Below, piece by piece: positions 14,140 to 22,970 of a stretch of 41,807 bases of DNA. Positions within the stretch are counted from its first letter, which is position 1. Every line of letters starts with the position of its first letter. The stretch comes from Halanaerobium sp041694515. GTDB lineage: Bacteria; Bacillota; Halanaerobiia; Halanaerobiales; Halanaerobiaceae. A program made the translations under genes and the position numbers. The notes beneath the pieces were generated by a model. The model ran no database searches. It saw nothing but the letters and a program-made list of their open reading frames with translations, and was not told the DNA's origin. The stretch spans positions 1-41,807 of the forward strand of contig JASMSZ010000092.1 in assembly GCA_041694515.1 (NCBI GenBank), written 5' to 3'.

Positions 14140-14808
14140 GTGGATAAAAACAAATTAGTTAAGATGGTAACAAACCAAGTTTTGGATTCTTTAAATACAA
14201 AAACTGATTCGAGACAGGATTATGATTCAAATAAATATAATATTCCTATTGGTATTTCTGTCAGGCATCTCCATATTACACAGGCTGATTTAGAAAAATT
14301 GTATGGGTCTGGTTATAAATTAAGCAAAAAAAAGGACCTTACTCAGCCTGGAGAATTTGCCTCAAATGAGGTAGTAACTCTGGTTGGCCCTCGTTTGAAA
14401 AGCATAGAAAATGTCAGAATTTTAGGACCTGTTAGAGATCATACTCAAGTAGAAGTTTCTCAAACAGATGCTATTACTTTAGGTATTAAGCCACCTGTAC
14501 GAAGATCTGGTAATATTAAAGGTTCTGAATCTTTAACACTTATTGGACCTGAAGGAGCAATTACTTTAGATGAAGGTGTAATTAGAGCAAATAGACATAT
14601 ACATCTACCTCCAGCTGAAGCAGACAAAATGGATGTTAAAAATGATGAAATAGTAAGTGTTGAAATCCCAGGGACAAAAAGTGTTGTTTTGAGAAATGTA
14701 CAGGTTAGAGTCAAAGAAGGCTGGGTCCTACAAATGCATTTAGATACAGATGATGCCAATGCTGCAGATGTTCAGTGCGGCTTAAAAGCCCGAATCATTA
14801 AGGAGTGA
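14140..14808 (+). CDS. pduL: PduL-type phosphate acyltransferase
   Basis: It converts acyl-CoA plus phosphate to acyl-phosphate plus CoA and so recycles CoA inside the BMC. The 222-residue protein has the two PduL metal-binding blocks: SVRHLHIT (His43, His45) and ANRHIHLPP (His153, His155). The N-terminal DKNKLVKMVTNQVLDSL is an amphipathic encapsulation helix, separated from the catalytic part by a polar linker (about 20-33). The start is GTG at 14140, with GGGAGGG at 14128-14134. In this pathway the expected substrate is lactyl-CoA, an inference; the classical PduL substrate is propionyl-CoA. Confidence 0.93.
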   Translation: MDKNKLVKMVTNQVLDSLNTKTDSRQDYDSNKYNIPIGISVRHLHITQADLEKLYGSGYKLSKKKDLTQPGEFASNEVVTLVGPRLKSIENVRILGPVRDHTQVEVSQTDAITLGIKPPVRRSGNIKGSESLTLIGPEGAITLDEGVIRANRHIHLPPAEADKMDVKNDEIVSVEIPGTKSVVLRNVQVRVKEGWVLQMHLDTDDANAADVQCGLKARIIKE

Positions 14809-14814
14809 AACTAA

Positions 14815-15078
14815 ATGCGAATAATGGAAGTAGTTGGAAATTTAACCGCAACAAGAAAAAATGAAAATTTAATTGGATCAAAGTTTATGATTTTAAAACC
14901 ATATAAAGATAAATCAGAATCTAAACTAATTGTAGCAGTTGATTTAATGGGAGCTGGAATTGGGGAGAAAGTTCTGGTTGTTACAGGAAGTTCAGCTGGA
15001 AAAGCAATTGACAAAAACGATGTTGCTATAGATGCAGTTATTGTTGGTATAGTAGATAATATGGATATTAGGGAGTGA
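14815..15078 (+). CDS. EutN/CcmL-type pentameric shell vertex protein (BMC-P)
   Basis: The 87-residue protein begins MRIMEVVGNLTATRKNENLIGSKFMIL and has VDLMGAGIGEKVLVVTGSSAGKA followed by DAVIVGIVDNM. These are the conserved segments of the EutN/CcmL/PduN beta-barrel. Pentamers of this family cap the vertices and allow the shell to close. It is the only BMC-P in the window. It lies 6 bp after pduL (RBS AAGGAG within the pduL end) and 6 bp before the aldehyde dehydrogenase. Confidence 0.95.
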   Translation: MRIMEVVGNLTATRKNENLIGSKFMILKPYKDKSESKLIVAVDLMGAGIGEKVLVVTGSSAGKAIDKNDVAIDAVIVGIVDNMDIRE

Positions 15079-15084
15079 TTATAG

Positions 15085-16503
15085 ATGGCAGTTGATGAGA
15101 ACAAAATTGCTTCAATTGTTAAAAGTGTCTTAGAAAATATGGAAAAAGAATCTTTGAACAGTAAAACGGAGAAAAATCTTTCTCAAATCGGTAAAAGAGG
15201 AATTTTTTCCGATCTGGAATCAGCAGTTTCTAATGCTGTAAAAGCACAAACAGAATATAAAAAAGTAAGTAAAGAAAAAAGAAGAGAATTAATTGAAGCT
15301 GTAAGAAATATTAGTGTGGATAATGCTGAGAGACTTGGGAAAATGGCTGTGGATATAACTGGACTTGGTCGCTGGCAGGATAAAAAAGCTAAAATTATCA
15401 ATTCTGCTACCTTAACTCCCGGGCTTGAAGATATAAAAACTGAAGTTCTTGATGGTGACAAAGGTGTAACACTAATTGAAAAGGTTCCAGTTGGTTTTGT
15501 TATTTTAATTGCACCAACAACACATCCGATTGCACAAATTGTTAATCATGTAATTTGTATGTTGGCTGCTGGAAACTCTACTTTTATTTGTCCGCATCCC
15601 AGGGCACAGGAGGTTACCAGAGAAATTATAAGATTGATTAATGATGCTATTGAAGAAGCTGGTGGTCCTGAAAATCTTGTTGTTGCACTAGATAGAGTAA
15701 GTCTAGAAATAGTTGAAACTGTAATTAAACATCCAAAGACAGATATGATAATGGCTGCTGGTGGGCCTGCTGTGGTTGAAATGGCGCTTACAAGCGGCAA
15801 AAAAGCTATTGCAGCAGGACCGGGGAATCCTCCTGTTTTAGTTGATGAAACAGCTAATATTGCAAAAGCAGCTGAGGATATTGTTAATGGAGCAGTCTTT
15901 GATAATAATATTTTATGTATTGCTGAAAAAGAAATATTTGCTGTTAATTCAATCGCTGATCAGCTATTAAAGGAATTAGAAAAGAATAACTTTTATGTTT
16001 TAAAAGGTGAAGAAATAAATAAAGTTACAGATCTTGTTGTAAAGGATAAAGAACATGCAAATCCTGATTATGTAGGTAAAGATGCAGAATTGATTTTAAA
16101 TGACGCGGGAATAAATGTTTCGGGAGAAATTAGAGGTGCGGTTATGGATGTTAGTTTTGATCATCCATTAGTAATGATTGAACAGATGCTGCCAGTATTA
16201 CCATTAGTGAGGGTAAATAATTATGCTGAAGGACTTGATAAATCTCTGAAAGCTGAACAGCATTTTGGCCATACAGCTATGTTTCATTCAAATAATTTAG
16301 ATCGAATTGCTGAATTTTCTAGAAAAATGGAAGTCACTATTTCAGTAATTAATGGTCCATCTTATGCTGGTTTAGATGTAGAAGGAGACAGCAATTATAC
16401 TCATTCAATTGCCGAACCTACTTTTGAAGGTATCTGTACTCCTGAAAATTATACCAGAGAAATTAGAACATCTATTTGTGGAGGTATTCAGTTTTCATAT
16501 TAA
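15085..16503 (+). CDS. CoA-acylating aldehyde dehydrogenase (PduP-like)
   Basis: It oxidises an aldehyde to acyl-CoA with NAD+ and CoA. In this locus the aldehyde is L-lactaldehyde, giving lactyl-CoA (inference). The 472-residue protein has the catalytic Cys278 in DNNILCIAEK, the GPGN motif at 245-248, and APTTHPIAQIVNH (143-155), as in PduP/EutE-type enzymes. The N-terminus, ENKIASIVKSVLENMEKE, is an amphipathic encapsulation peptide followed by a polar linker to about residue 36. This places the enzyme in the BMC lumen next to PduL and the aldolase. No separate promoter was seen. Confidence 0.93.
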   Translation: MAVDENKIASIVKSVLENMEKESLNSKTEKNLSQIGKRGIFSDLESAVSNAVKAQTEYKKVSKEKRRELIEAVRNISVDNAERLGKMAVDITGLGRWQDKKAKIINSATLTPGLEDIKTEVLDGDKGVTLIEKVPVGFVILIAPTTHPIAQIVNHVICMLAAGNSTFICPHPRAQEVTREIIRLINDAIEEAGGPENLVVALDRVSLEIVETVIKHPKTDMIMAAGGPAVVEMALTSGKKAIAAGPGNPPVLVDETANIAKAAEDIVNGAVFDNNILCIAEKEIFAVNSIADQLLKELEKNNFYVLKGEEINKVTDLVVKDKEHANPDYVGKDAELILNDAGINVSGEIRGAVMDVSFDHPLVMIEQMLPVLPLVRVNNYAEGLDKSLKAEQHFGHTAMFHSNNLDRIAEFSRKMEVTISVINGPSYAGLDVEGDSNYTHSIAEPTFEGICTPENYTREIRTSICGGIQFSY

Positions 16504-16542
16504 ATCATATTAAATCTATAAAGTATCATTGGAGGTGAGCAA

Positions 16543-17865
16543 ATGGCAGCAGCAAAAATGATTGACTTAATAAAAAAAGCAGGAGTTGTTGGAGCAGGTG
16601 GTGCCGGTTTTCCTACTCATGTTAAATTGGATGCAGAAGTAGATACTATCATTGCCAATGGTGCTGAATGTGAGCCTTTATTAGAGGTTGATCAGCAGTT
16701 AATGAAACATAAAAGCAAAGAACTTATTATGGGACTTGAAGAATCTAGAAAATTACTTTCTGCAAAAAAAGCGGTTATAGCCTTAAAATCTAAATATAAA
16801 GAAGCAATTACCAGTATAAAAAAAATTATTGAGGATTATGATCAGATTGAAATTTTTGAAATGGGAAACTTTTATCCCGCAGGTGATGAGCAGCAAATTG
16901 TTTATGAGGTAACAGGTAAAATTATTCCTGAGGGTGGTATTCCCCTGATGGTTAATACTGTTGTAATAAACATTGAAACACTTTTAAATGTTTATAAAGC
17001 ATTAAATAGTATTAGTTTAACTCAAAAATATCTAACTGTTAACGGAGAAGTTAATAATCCTCAAACACTAAAAGTACCTCTTGGTACTCCCCTAAAAAAA
17101 ATAATCGAATTAGCAGGGGGAGCTAAAGTTAGTGACTATAAATTAATTGATGGGGGCCCCATGATGGGAAAACTTGTCAGTGAAGATTATTCTGTAACAA
17201 AAACAACCAAAGGAATTTTGGTTTTGCCAGCAGATCATAAACTTATTATTGATCGAAGTGTACCAATTGAAAATGATATTAGACGCTCAATAGCAGTATG
17301 TTGTCAATGTCGAGCCTGTACTGATGTCTGTCCCCGCAATTTACTTGGGCATTCTCTAGAACCCCATATGGTAATGAGAGGTGTAGCTTATGGTATAGAT
17401 ACTGATCAAGATATTTTCACTCAGGCTGATCTCTGCTGTGAATGTGGTGCCTGTGATACCTGGGGTTGTCCTATGGGATTACATCCAAGAAGAATTATTA
17501 TTGAGGTAAAAAAACAGCTTGCTAAAAATGGCTATAAAAGAGAGAATAATCAGGAAGTGGAGGCAGTACATTCAATGTATGAAATCCGTAAAATTCCTGT
17601 AGAAAGATTGGTTTCCAGATTAGGAATTAGAGAGTATAAAAGTCATTTACCATTTTCTGATAAAGAGATTATTGTTGACAAAATAGAGCTTCCATTACAG
17701 CAGCATATAGGGGCTCCAGCTGAATCAGTAGTTCAATTGGGAGATTCTGTAATTGCCGGAGATTTAATAGCTAAAATTAAAACTGATTCGTTAGGTGCTA
17801 ATTTACATGCAGCAATTGATGGAACGATTAAACTACTTGGAGAAAGTATAGTTATTGAGAGGTGA
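16543..17865 (+). CDS. pduS: PduS-like Fe-S flavoprotein (RnfC-type electron carrier)
   Basis: The 440-residue protein has an N-terminal glycine-rich motif VVGAGGAGFPTHVKL (15-29), as in RnfC/PduS and the NADH-binding NuoF fold. An SLBB-like segment follows at about 165-215. Two [4Fe-4S] motifs are present: C253-x2-C256-x2-C259-x3-C263P and C298-x2-C301-x2-C304-x4-C309P. The C-terminal part resembles a lipoyl-like barrel. In Pdu systems PduS reduces cobalamin. No B12-dependent enzyme is encoded here, so it more likely passes electrons between NADH and an outside acceptor through the PduT-like protein encoded next (inference). Confidence 0.9.
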   Translation: MAAAKMIDLIKKAGVVGAGGAGFPTHVKLDAEVDTIIANGAECEPLLEVDQQLMKHKSKELIMGLEESRKLLSAKKAVIALKSKYKEAITSIKKIIEDYDQIEIFEMGNFYPAGDEQQIVYEVTGKIIPEGGIPLMVNTVVINIETLLNVYKALNSISLTQKYLTVNGEVNNPQTLKVPLGTPLKKIIELAGGAKVSDYKLIDGGPMMGKLVSEDYSVTKTTKGILVLPADHKLIIDRSVPIENDIRRSIAVCCQCRACTDVCPRNLLGHSLEPHMVMRGVAYGIDTDQDIFTQADLCCECGACDTWGCPMGLHPRRIIIEVKKQLAKNGYKRENNQEVEAVHSMYEIRKIPVERLVSRLGIREYKSHLPFSDKEIIVDKIELPLQQHIGAPAESVVQLGDSVIAGDLIAKIKTDSLGANLHAAIDGTIKLLGESIVIER

Positions 17866-17869
17866 AAAT

Positions 17870-18418
17870 ATGAAAAGGGCTCTAGGATTACTTGAATTTA
17901 ATAGTATTGCTGCCGGGATAGAAATAGCAGATGCAGCTGTTAAATCTTCTCATATAAAATTAATTCAGGCTCAACCGGTATGTCCTGGTAAATATGTGGC
18001 AATGTTTGATGGTGATGCTGCTTCAGTCAAAAGTGCTGTGGAAACAGCCAGAAAGCAGAGCAAAGAATTTTTTGTGGACAGCTTTATTCTTGCCAATGTA
18101 CATCCGGACGTAATTCCCGCTTTAACAGGAGCAACTAAAATTGGGGAAGTTAAAGCACTGGGAGTAATAGAAACTTTTTCTGCTGCTTCAGCCATTGTTG
18201 CGGCAGATTTGGCGGCAAAAACTGCTCAAATTAAACTTTTAGAAATTAGAACAGCGATGGGCATGGGCGGAAAAGCAGTATTAACATTTGCAGGAGATGT
18301 ATCTTCTGTAGAAATGTCACTGGAAGCAGCTTCCAAAAATGTGGCTGATAAGGGAATGCTGGTTAAAAAGACATTTATCCCGTCTTTACATAAAGATTTA
18401 CAGGATAAATTATTATAG
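17870..18418 (+). CDS. pduT: PduT-like tandem BMC shell protein with Fe-S cysteine
   Basis: The 182-residue tandem BMC (BMC-T) protein has domain 1 at about 2-90 (ALGLLEFNSIAAGIEIADAAV) and domain 2 at about 96-180 (LGVIETFSAASAIVAADLAA). Cys38, in QPVCPGKYV, is at the same residue number as the PduT cysteine that binds a [4Fe-4S] cluster at the trimer pore. Domain 2 ends with the PduT-like FIPSLHKDL. The ATG at 17870 is chosen because GAGGTG at 17859-17864 precedes it, just after the stop of the PduS-like gene. The adjacency of pduS and pduT supports an electron conduit across the shell. Confidence 0.92.
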   Translation: MKRALGLLEFNSIAAGIEIADAAVKSSHIKLIQAQPVCPGKYVAMFDGDAASVKSAVETARKQSKEFFVDSFILANVHPDVIPALTGATKIGEVKALGVIETFSAASAIVAADLAAKTAQIKLLEIRTAMGMGGKAVLTFAGDVSSVEMSLEAASKNVADKGMLVKKTFIPSLHKDLQDKLL

Positions 18419-18431
18419 GAGTGATTTTAGT

Positions 18432-19622
18432 ATGAAAATTTTTGTTTTAAATAGTGGCGGATCCTCAGTAAAGTTTAAAATTTTAGAAATGCCAGCAGAA
18501 GAAGAAATTGCTTCTGGAAAAGTTGAGAAATTAGGAAGTTCTGATGCAATTTTTCATTTAAATTATAATAATAGTAAACTTAAAGAAATACAGGAAATTA
18601 ATAACCATGGAGAAGCAATAAATCTAATTTTAGAGACTTTAATAAAACCTGAAATTGAGATTTTGAATGATTATGAAGAAATTGATGTAGTGGGACACCG
18701 AGTAGTTCATGCAGGTGAAAATTTTACTGGTTCTGTAATGATTGATCAGGAGGTCATCGATACTATTAGAGATAGTTTTGATCTGGCACCATTACATAAT
18801 CCGCCTAATTTAAAAGGTATTGAAATATTTAAAGAAATTTTGCCGGGAACACCAATGGTTGCTGTTTTTGATAACGCTTTTCATGCAGAAATACCAGATT
18901 ATGTCCGCACTTATGCCATACCATATAAATATTATGAAAAACACGCTGTGCGCAGATATGGTTTTCATGGAATCACCTTTAATTATATGACTGACAGAGC
19001 AGCTGAAATTCTGGAAAGAGACAAAAATGAACTAAAATTATTTTCTTTAATGCTGGGAAGCGGCTGTACGGCCAATGCTTTTAAAAATGGTAAATCATTT
19101 GAGGTGAGCACAGGTTTTACTCCTCTGGAAGGTCTTGTCCAGTCAACCCGCTCAGGAGATATTGATCCAGCAGCAGTCCTTTATTTGATGCGCAAGGAAA
19201 ATATCTCAATAGATGAGATGGATAGAATTTTAAACTCAGAAAGCGGCTGGAAGGGGATTTCTGGAATTAGCAATGACTTCAGAAAAATAGTTGAAGCCTA
19301 TCAGCAGGGTAATGAAATGGCAGAATTAGCTATCAATACTGCTGTCCACAGAGCCCAAAAATATTTAGGAGCTTATACAGCTGTAATGGGCGGACTTGAT
19401 GCAGTAGTCTTTGCCGGTGGTGTTGGTGAAAATTCTGTTTTATTGAGAGAAAAAATATGTAGTGATTTAGAACACTTAAATATTAAATTAGATAAAAAGC
19501 TTAATCAAAATCTTGAGGGTGAGGGTATTATATCTGCAGCTGACTCCAGAGTTAAAATTGTAGTAGTTAATACAGATGAAGAAGTAGTAATTGCAAGAGA
19601 AAGTTACAATAAGGTGGTGTGA
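18432..19622 (+). CDS. ackA: Acetate-kinase family acyl-phosphate kinase
   Basis: The 396-residue protein has the AckA N-terminus MKIFVLNSGGSSVKFKI and the motifs VGHRVVHAGE, RYGFHGITF, LFSLMLGSGC and VVFAGGVGENS. It makes ATP from acyl-phosphate and ADP. In E. coli-type enzymes the substrate is acetyl-P. Here lactyl-P (or propionyl-P) from PduL is the likely substrate, which is an inference. The start at 18432 is supported by AGGAGTG at 18417-18423; the longer open frame from 18339 overlaps the previous gene and lacks family similarity there. No encapsulation helix is seen, so it is probably cytosolic. Confidence 0.92.
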   Translation: MKIFVLNSGGSSVKFKILEMPAEEEIASGKVEKLGSSDAIFHLNYNNSKLKEIQEINNHGEAINLILETLIKPEIEILNDYEEIDVVGHRVVHAGENFTGSVMIDQEVIDTIRDSFDLAPLHNPPNLKGIEIFKEILPGTPMVAVFDNAFHAEIPDYVRTYAIPYKYYEKHAVRRYGFHGITFNYMTDRAAEILERDKNELKLFSLMLGSGCTANAFKNGKSFEVSTGFTPLEGLVQSTRSGDIDPAAVLYLMRKENISIDEMDRILNSESGWKGISGISNDFRKIVEAYQQGNEMAELAINTAVHRAQKYLGAYTAVMGGLDAVVFAGGVGENSVLLREKICSDLEHLNIKLDKKLNQNLEGEGIISAADSRVKIVVVNTDEEVVIARESYNKVV

Positions 19623-19624
19623 TA

Positions 19625-21055
19625 ATGACTGTTAGTAAAAAAGTACTGGCCTGTGATTTAGGTGCATCCAGCGGCAGAGCAGTATTAGGTAGTTTTGATG
19701 GTAAAAAGTTAGATCTAGAAGTTTTGCATAAATTCTCTAATGGCGGAACATATTTAAATAATGATTTTCACTGGGATACTCTAAAACAATTTAATGAAAT
19801 AAAAAAGGGTATTAAAAAGGCAGTCAAGAAAACTTCTAATAATCTTGATTCAGTGGGGATTGATACCTGGGGAGTTGACTATGGTCTATTAGATAAAAAT
19901 GGAACCTTAATGTCAGTACCATTTCACTATCGAGATGATCGAACTGAGGGGATTATGGAAGAAGTTTTTACGAAATTATCTCGCGAAGAAATTTATCAGG
20001 AGACTGGGATCCAATTTATGGAACTAAATACTATTTTTCAGTTATATGCTGAGTTGAAAAATCGTTCCTGGATATTAGATAATGCAGCTGATTTATTATT
20101 TACCCCTGATTTATTAAATTATTTTTTAACTGGTAAAAAATATAATGAATATACAATAGCTTCTACTTCACAACTTTTTAATCCGAATACAAATAATTGG
20201 TCAGACAAAATCTATGATAATCTTGATTTTCCCGGATCAATAATGCAGGAAATAATCCATCCTGCCGAAAAAATTGGAAATATCTTAGAAAAAGTTAAAA
20301 AAGAATGTGGTATTGAGGGTGAACTACCAGTTATAGCAGTAGGCAGTCATGATACTGCCTCTGCAGTTGCTGCAGCTCCTCTGCAGGATAAAAATAGTGC
20401 TTATTTATCCAGTGGAACCTGGTCTCTACTGGGAATGGAGCTGGAACAACCAGTAATTAACGAGCAGAGCCTCAAAGAAAACTTTACTAATGAGCTTGGA
20501 GTTGAGAAGACAGTTAGATTTTTGAAAAATATAACAGGTTTATGGTTAATCCAGGAGTGCAAAAGAATCTGGAATAGAGATGGTTTAAATCTATCTTATT
20601 CTGATATTACTAAAGCAGCTGAAGCAGCTGAGCCATTTAAGTATTCTCTTGATCCAGATCATCATAGTTTTGTTAATCCAGATAATATGCCAGAAGCAAT
20701 TAAAAATTACTGCCGAGAAACTGGTCAAGAAATGCCAGAAGAACCAGGAGAAATGGCTAGAGGAATCTATGAAAGTCTGGCTGTTAATTATAAAGAAGTA
20801 ATAGAAAAGTTAGAAAGTTTAACTGATCGAAAAATTGAAACACTACATATGGTGGGGGGAGGAATTCAGGCGGAAATTTTATGTCAGTATACTGCCAATA
20901 TAAGTAAAAAAAGAGTTGTAACCGGCCCAATTGAAGCAACAGCAATTGGCAATATTTTAACTCAACTGATGGCTTTAGGTGAAATAGATAATTTGAGTCA
21001 GGGTAGAGAAATTGTCCGTAATTCTGTAGAATTAAAGGAATACTTACCAGAATAA
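19625..21055 (+). CDS. rhaB: L-rhamnulokinase
   Basis: The FGGY-family kinase of 476 residues converts L-rhamnulose to L-rhamnulose-1-phosphate with ATP. The N-terminal phosphate loop is ACDLGASSGRAVLG (9-22) and the likely catalytic Asp243 is in GSHDTASAV. The segments SGTWSLLGMELEQP and HMVGGGIQ are typical of RhaB. The ATG at 19625 is preferred over the overlapping GTG at 19619 because AAGGTGGTG at 19611-19619 precedes it. It lies directly behind ackA and before rhaA. The product is the substrate of the aldolase encoded at the start of the operon. Confidence 0.93.
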   Translation: MTVSKKVLACDLGASSGRAVLGSFDGKKLDLEVLHKFSNGGTYLNNDFHWDTLKQFNEIKKGIKKAVKKTSNNLDSVGIDTWGVDYGLLDKNGTLMSVPFHYRDDRTEGIMEEVFTKLSREEIYQETGIQFMELNTIFQLYAELKNRSWILDNAADLLFTPDLLNYFLTGKKYNEYTIASTSQLFNPNTNNWSDKIYDNLDFPGSIMQEIIHPAEKIGNILEKVKKECGIEGELPVIAVGSHDTASAVAAAPLQDKNSAYLSSGTWSLLGMELEQPVINEQSLKENFTNELGVEKTVRFLKNITGLWLIQECKRIWNRDGLNLSYSDITKAAEAAEPFKYSLDPDHHSFVNPDNMPEAIKNYCRETGQEMPEEPGEMARGIYESLAVNYKEVIEKLESLTDRKIETLHMVGGGIQAEILCQYTANISKKRVVTGPIEATAIGNILTQLMALGEIDNLSQGREIVRNSVELKEYLPE

Positions 21056-21110
21056 ATTGAACTGCAGCTAAAATTTTTGAAAAAATAATTTAATTTAGAG
21101 GTGATGTTAA

Positions 21111-22379
21111 ATGTTTGATGAAAAATATGTTAAAGATGCCTATAAAATGGCCAGAGACCTTTATGCTCAGTGGGGAGTAGATGTAGAAGAAGCAATGGAG
21201 AGACTGGCACAGATATCTATTTCTATGCACTGCTGGCAGGGAGATGATGTTAAGGGTTTTGAAGATCCAGAAGGAGAATTGACCGGTGGAATTCAGGCAA
21301 CAGGAAATTATCCTGGTCGAGCCAGAACCCCGGAAGAACTGCGCAGTGATTTAGACAAAGCGTTTTCTTTAATTCCCGGTCAGCATAAACTTAATTTACA
21401 TGCTATTTATCTGGATAATGAAGGTGAATTTGTTGATAGAGATCAGATTGAACCAAAACATTTTAAAAATTGGGTAGATTGGGCTAAAAAACAGGAAATA
21501 GGGCTTGATTTTAATCCGACACTATTTTCTCACGCAAAAGCAGATGATGGTTTTACTCTAACTCATCCAGATAAAGAAATTAGAGATTTCTGGATTGAAC
21601 ACTGTAAGCGTTCTCGTAAAATTGGAGAATATTTTGGTAAAGAATTAGGACAGCCAGCTGTAACCAATATCTGGATTCCAGATGGTTATAAGGATATTCC
21701 AATAGATAGATTTGGTCCCCGCAAGCGTTTAAAAGAAGCGCTGGATGAAATAACAGCTGAAAAAATTGATCCTAAATATAATTTAGATGCTGTAGAGAGT
21801 AAATTATTTGGAATTGGTTCGGAAAGTTATGTAGCCGGTTCACATGAATTTTATATGGGCTATGCGATGCAGAATGACGCTTTACTCTGTATGGATGCAG
21901 GTCACTATCATCCTACAGAAGTGGTTTCTAATAAAATTTCTGCTGTAATGCCCTTTTTAGATGAGATCTTATTACATGTCAGTCGTCCTGTAAGATGGGA
22001 TAGTGATCATGTTATTATTCTGGATGATGAACTGCAGGCAATTGCAGAAGAAATTATTCGTCCAGGCTTTGAAGATAGGATTCATATTGGTCTAGATTTC
22101 TTTGATGCCAGTATTAATAGAGTTGCAGCCTGGGTGATTGGAACCAGAAATATGCTTAAGGCTTTATTAAAAGCAATACTTGAACCAACCGAAAAATTAA
22201 AAGAAATGGAACTTGATGGTGATTATACAAGCAGATTAGCTTTAACTGAAGAGTTTAAAACTTACCCCTGGCAGGCTGTCTGGAATTATTACTGTTATAA
22301 AAATGATATTCCTGTAAGTAATGACTTTCTGGATGAAATCTGGAAGTATGAAGAAGAAGTTTTAAGTGGAAGAAATTAA
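21111..22379 (+). CDS. rhaA: L-rhamnose isomerase
   Basis: The 422-residue TIM-barrel enzyme interconverts L-rhamnose and L-rhamnulose. Family segments are clear: SISMHCWQGDDVKGFE (36-51), NIWIPDGYKDIP (186-197), MDAGHYHPTEVVSNKI (261-276) and LHVSRPVRWDSDHV (288-301). The last two carry Asp and His metal ligands of the Mn-dependent family. The length matches RhaA (about 420). It is the clearest indication that the sugar for the whole locus is rhamnose rather than fucose, as no fucose isomerase or kinase is present. GAGGTG precedes the ATG. Confidence 0.96.
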   Translation: MFDEKYVKDAYKMARDLYAQWGVDVEEAMERLAQISISMHCWQGDDVKGFEDPEGELTGGIQATGNYPGRARTPEELRSDLDKAFSLIPGQHKLNLHAIYLDNEGEFVDRDQIEPKHFKNWVDWAKKQEIGLDFNPTLFSHAKADDGFTLTHPDKEIRDFWIEHCKRSRKIGEYFGKELGQPAVTNIWIPDGYKDIPIDRFGPRKRLKEALDEITAEKIDPKYNLDAVESKLFGIGSESYVAGSHEFYMGYAMQNDALLCMDAGHYHPTEVVSNKISAVMPFLDEILLHVSRPVRWDSDHVIILDDELQAIAEEIIRPGFEDRIHIGLDFFDASINRVAAWVIGTRNMLKALLKAILEPTEKLKEMELDGDYTSRLALTEEFKTYPWQAVWNYYCYKNDIPVSNDFLDEIWKYEEEVLSGRN

Positions 22380-22404
22380 TTCAATAAGTTTTTTAAAATA
22401 CAAA

Positions 22405-22436
22405 CAGGCTTCTTAATTGAAGAATTATGAAGCCTG
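22405..22436 (+). terminator. Hairpin after rhaA
   Basis: CAGGCTTC (22405-22412) pairs with GAAGCCTG (22429-22436). The inner bases TAATT and AATTA extend the stem past a T-T mismatch, leaving a 4-nt loop. No T-run follows, so this may be a partial terminator or RNA-stabilising structure between the enzyme part and the mutarotase/transport part of the operon. Confidence 0.55.
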
Positions 22437-22546
22437 CACTTAAAATTATAGATTTCTGAATATTAATAAAAAATGAATTTAAAATTATTTTTATAATATT
22501 TGTTATTAGTAGAGCAAAAGTTACAAGTCTGAAGGAGGAGATTTTA

Positions 22547-22873
22547 ATGCAGAGAGTTGGGTTTAAATTATTTCTTAAAGATGATGCAGCAGTTGAAGAA
22601 TATAAAAAACGGCATGATGAAATCTGGCCTGAAATGCTGGAGCTGCTCGATAAAGCTGGGATCAAAAACTATTCTATCTGGAATTCTGGCAGAGAATTAT
22701 TTGCTTATTATGAATGTGAAAATGTAGAAAAAGCAGATAGAGTTCAATCAGAGAGTGAAATAGTAGCAAAATGGAATCTTCATATGGAAGATTTGCTGGT
22801 CAGTGAGGAAGATGAAGCTGGGAATTTGGTACCAGTTAAAGAATCCATGGAACTAATGTTTTATAAAAGATAG
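22547..22873 (+). CDS. rhaM: L-rhamnose mutarotase
   Basis: The 108-residue protein interconverts the alpha and beta anomers of L-rhamnose, supplying the form used by RhaA. The family's EEYKKRHDEIWPEM (17-30) is present with Tyr19 and His23, the active-site pair, followed by NYSIWNSGRELFAYYE and a C-terminal MELMFYKR. The size matches RhaM (about 104). AAGGAGGAG at 22532-22540 precedes the ATG. It comes before the ABC importer genes, matching import followed by mutarotation. Confidence 0.93.
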   Translation: MQRVGFKLFLKDDAAVEEYKKRHDEIWPEMLELLDKAGIKNYSIWNSGRELFAYYECENVEKADRVQSESEIVAKWNLHMEDLLVSEEDEAGNLVPVKESMELMFYKR

Positions 22874-22970
22874 AGCTCAAACTATAATTATTTAAGTTCA
22901 GCTAATTGATGAAATATTAGTCAAGCTATTTATTACTGGAGTATATTCTTCAGAAAAAGGAGAGGTAACA

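Noticed and set aside
14460..15800. Several minus-strand open frames of 84-99 codons across pduL, eutN-like and AldDH genes
   Set aside because: They are antisense shadows of strongly supported plus-strand genes and lack ribosome sites.
18339..18431. An upstream extension of the acetate kinase frame
   Set aside because: It overlaps the pduT-like gene in another frame and has no family similarity. The ATG at 18432 has a good RBS and the standard AckA N-terminus.
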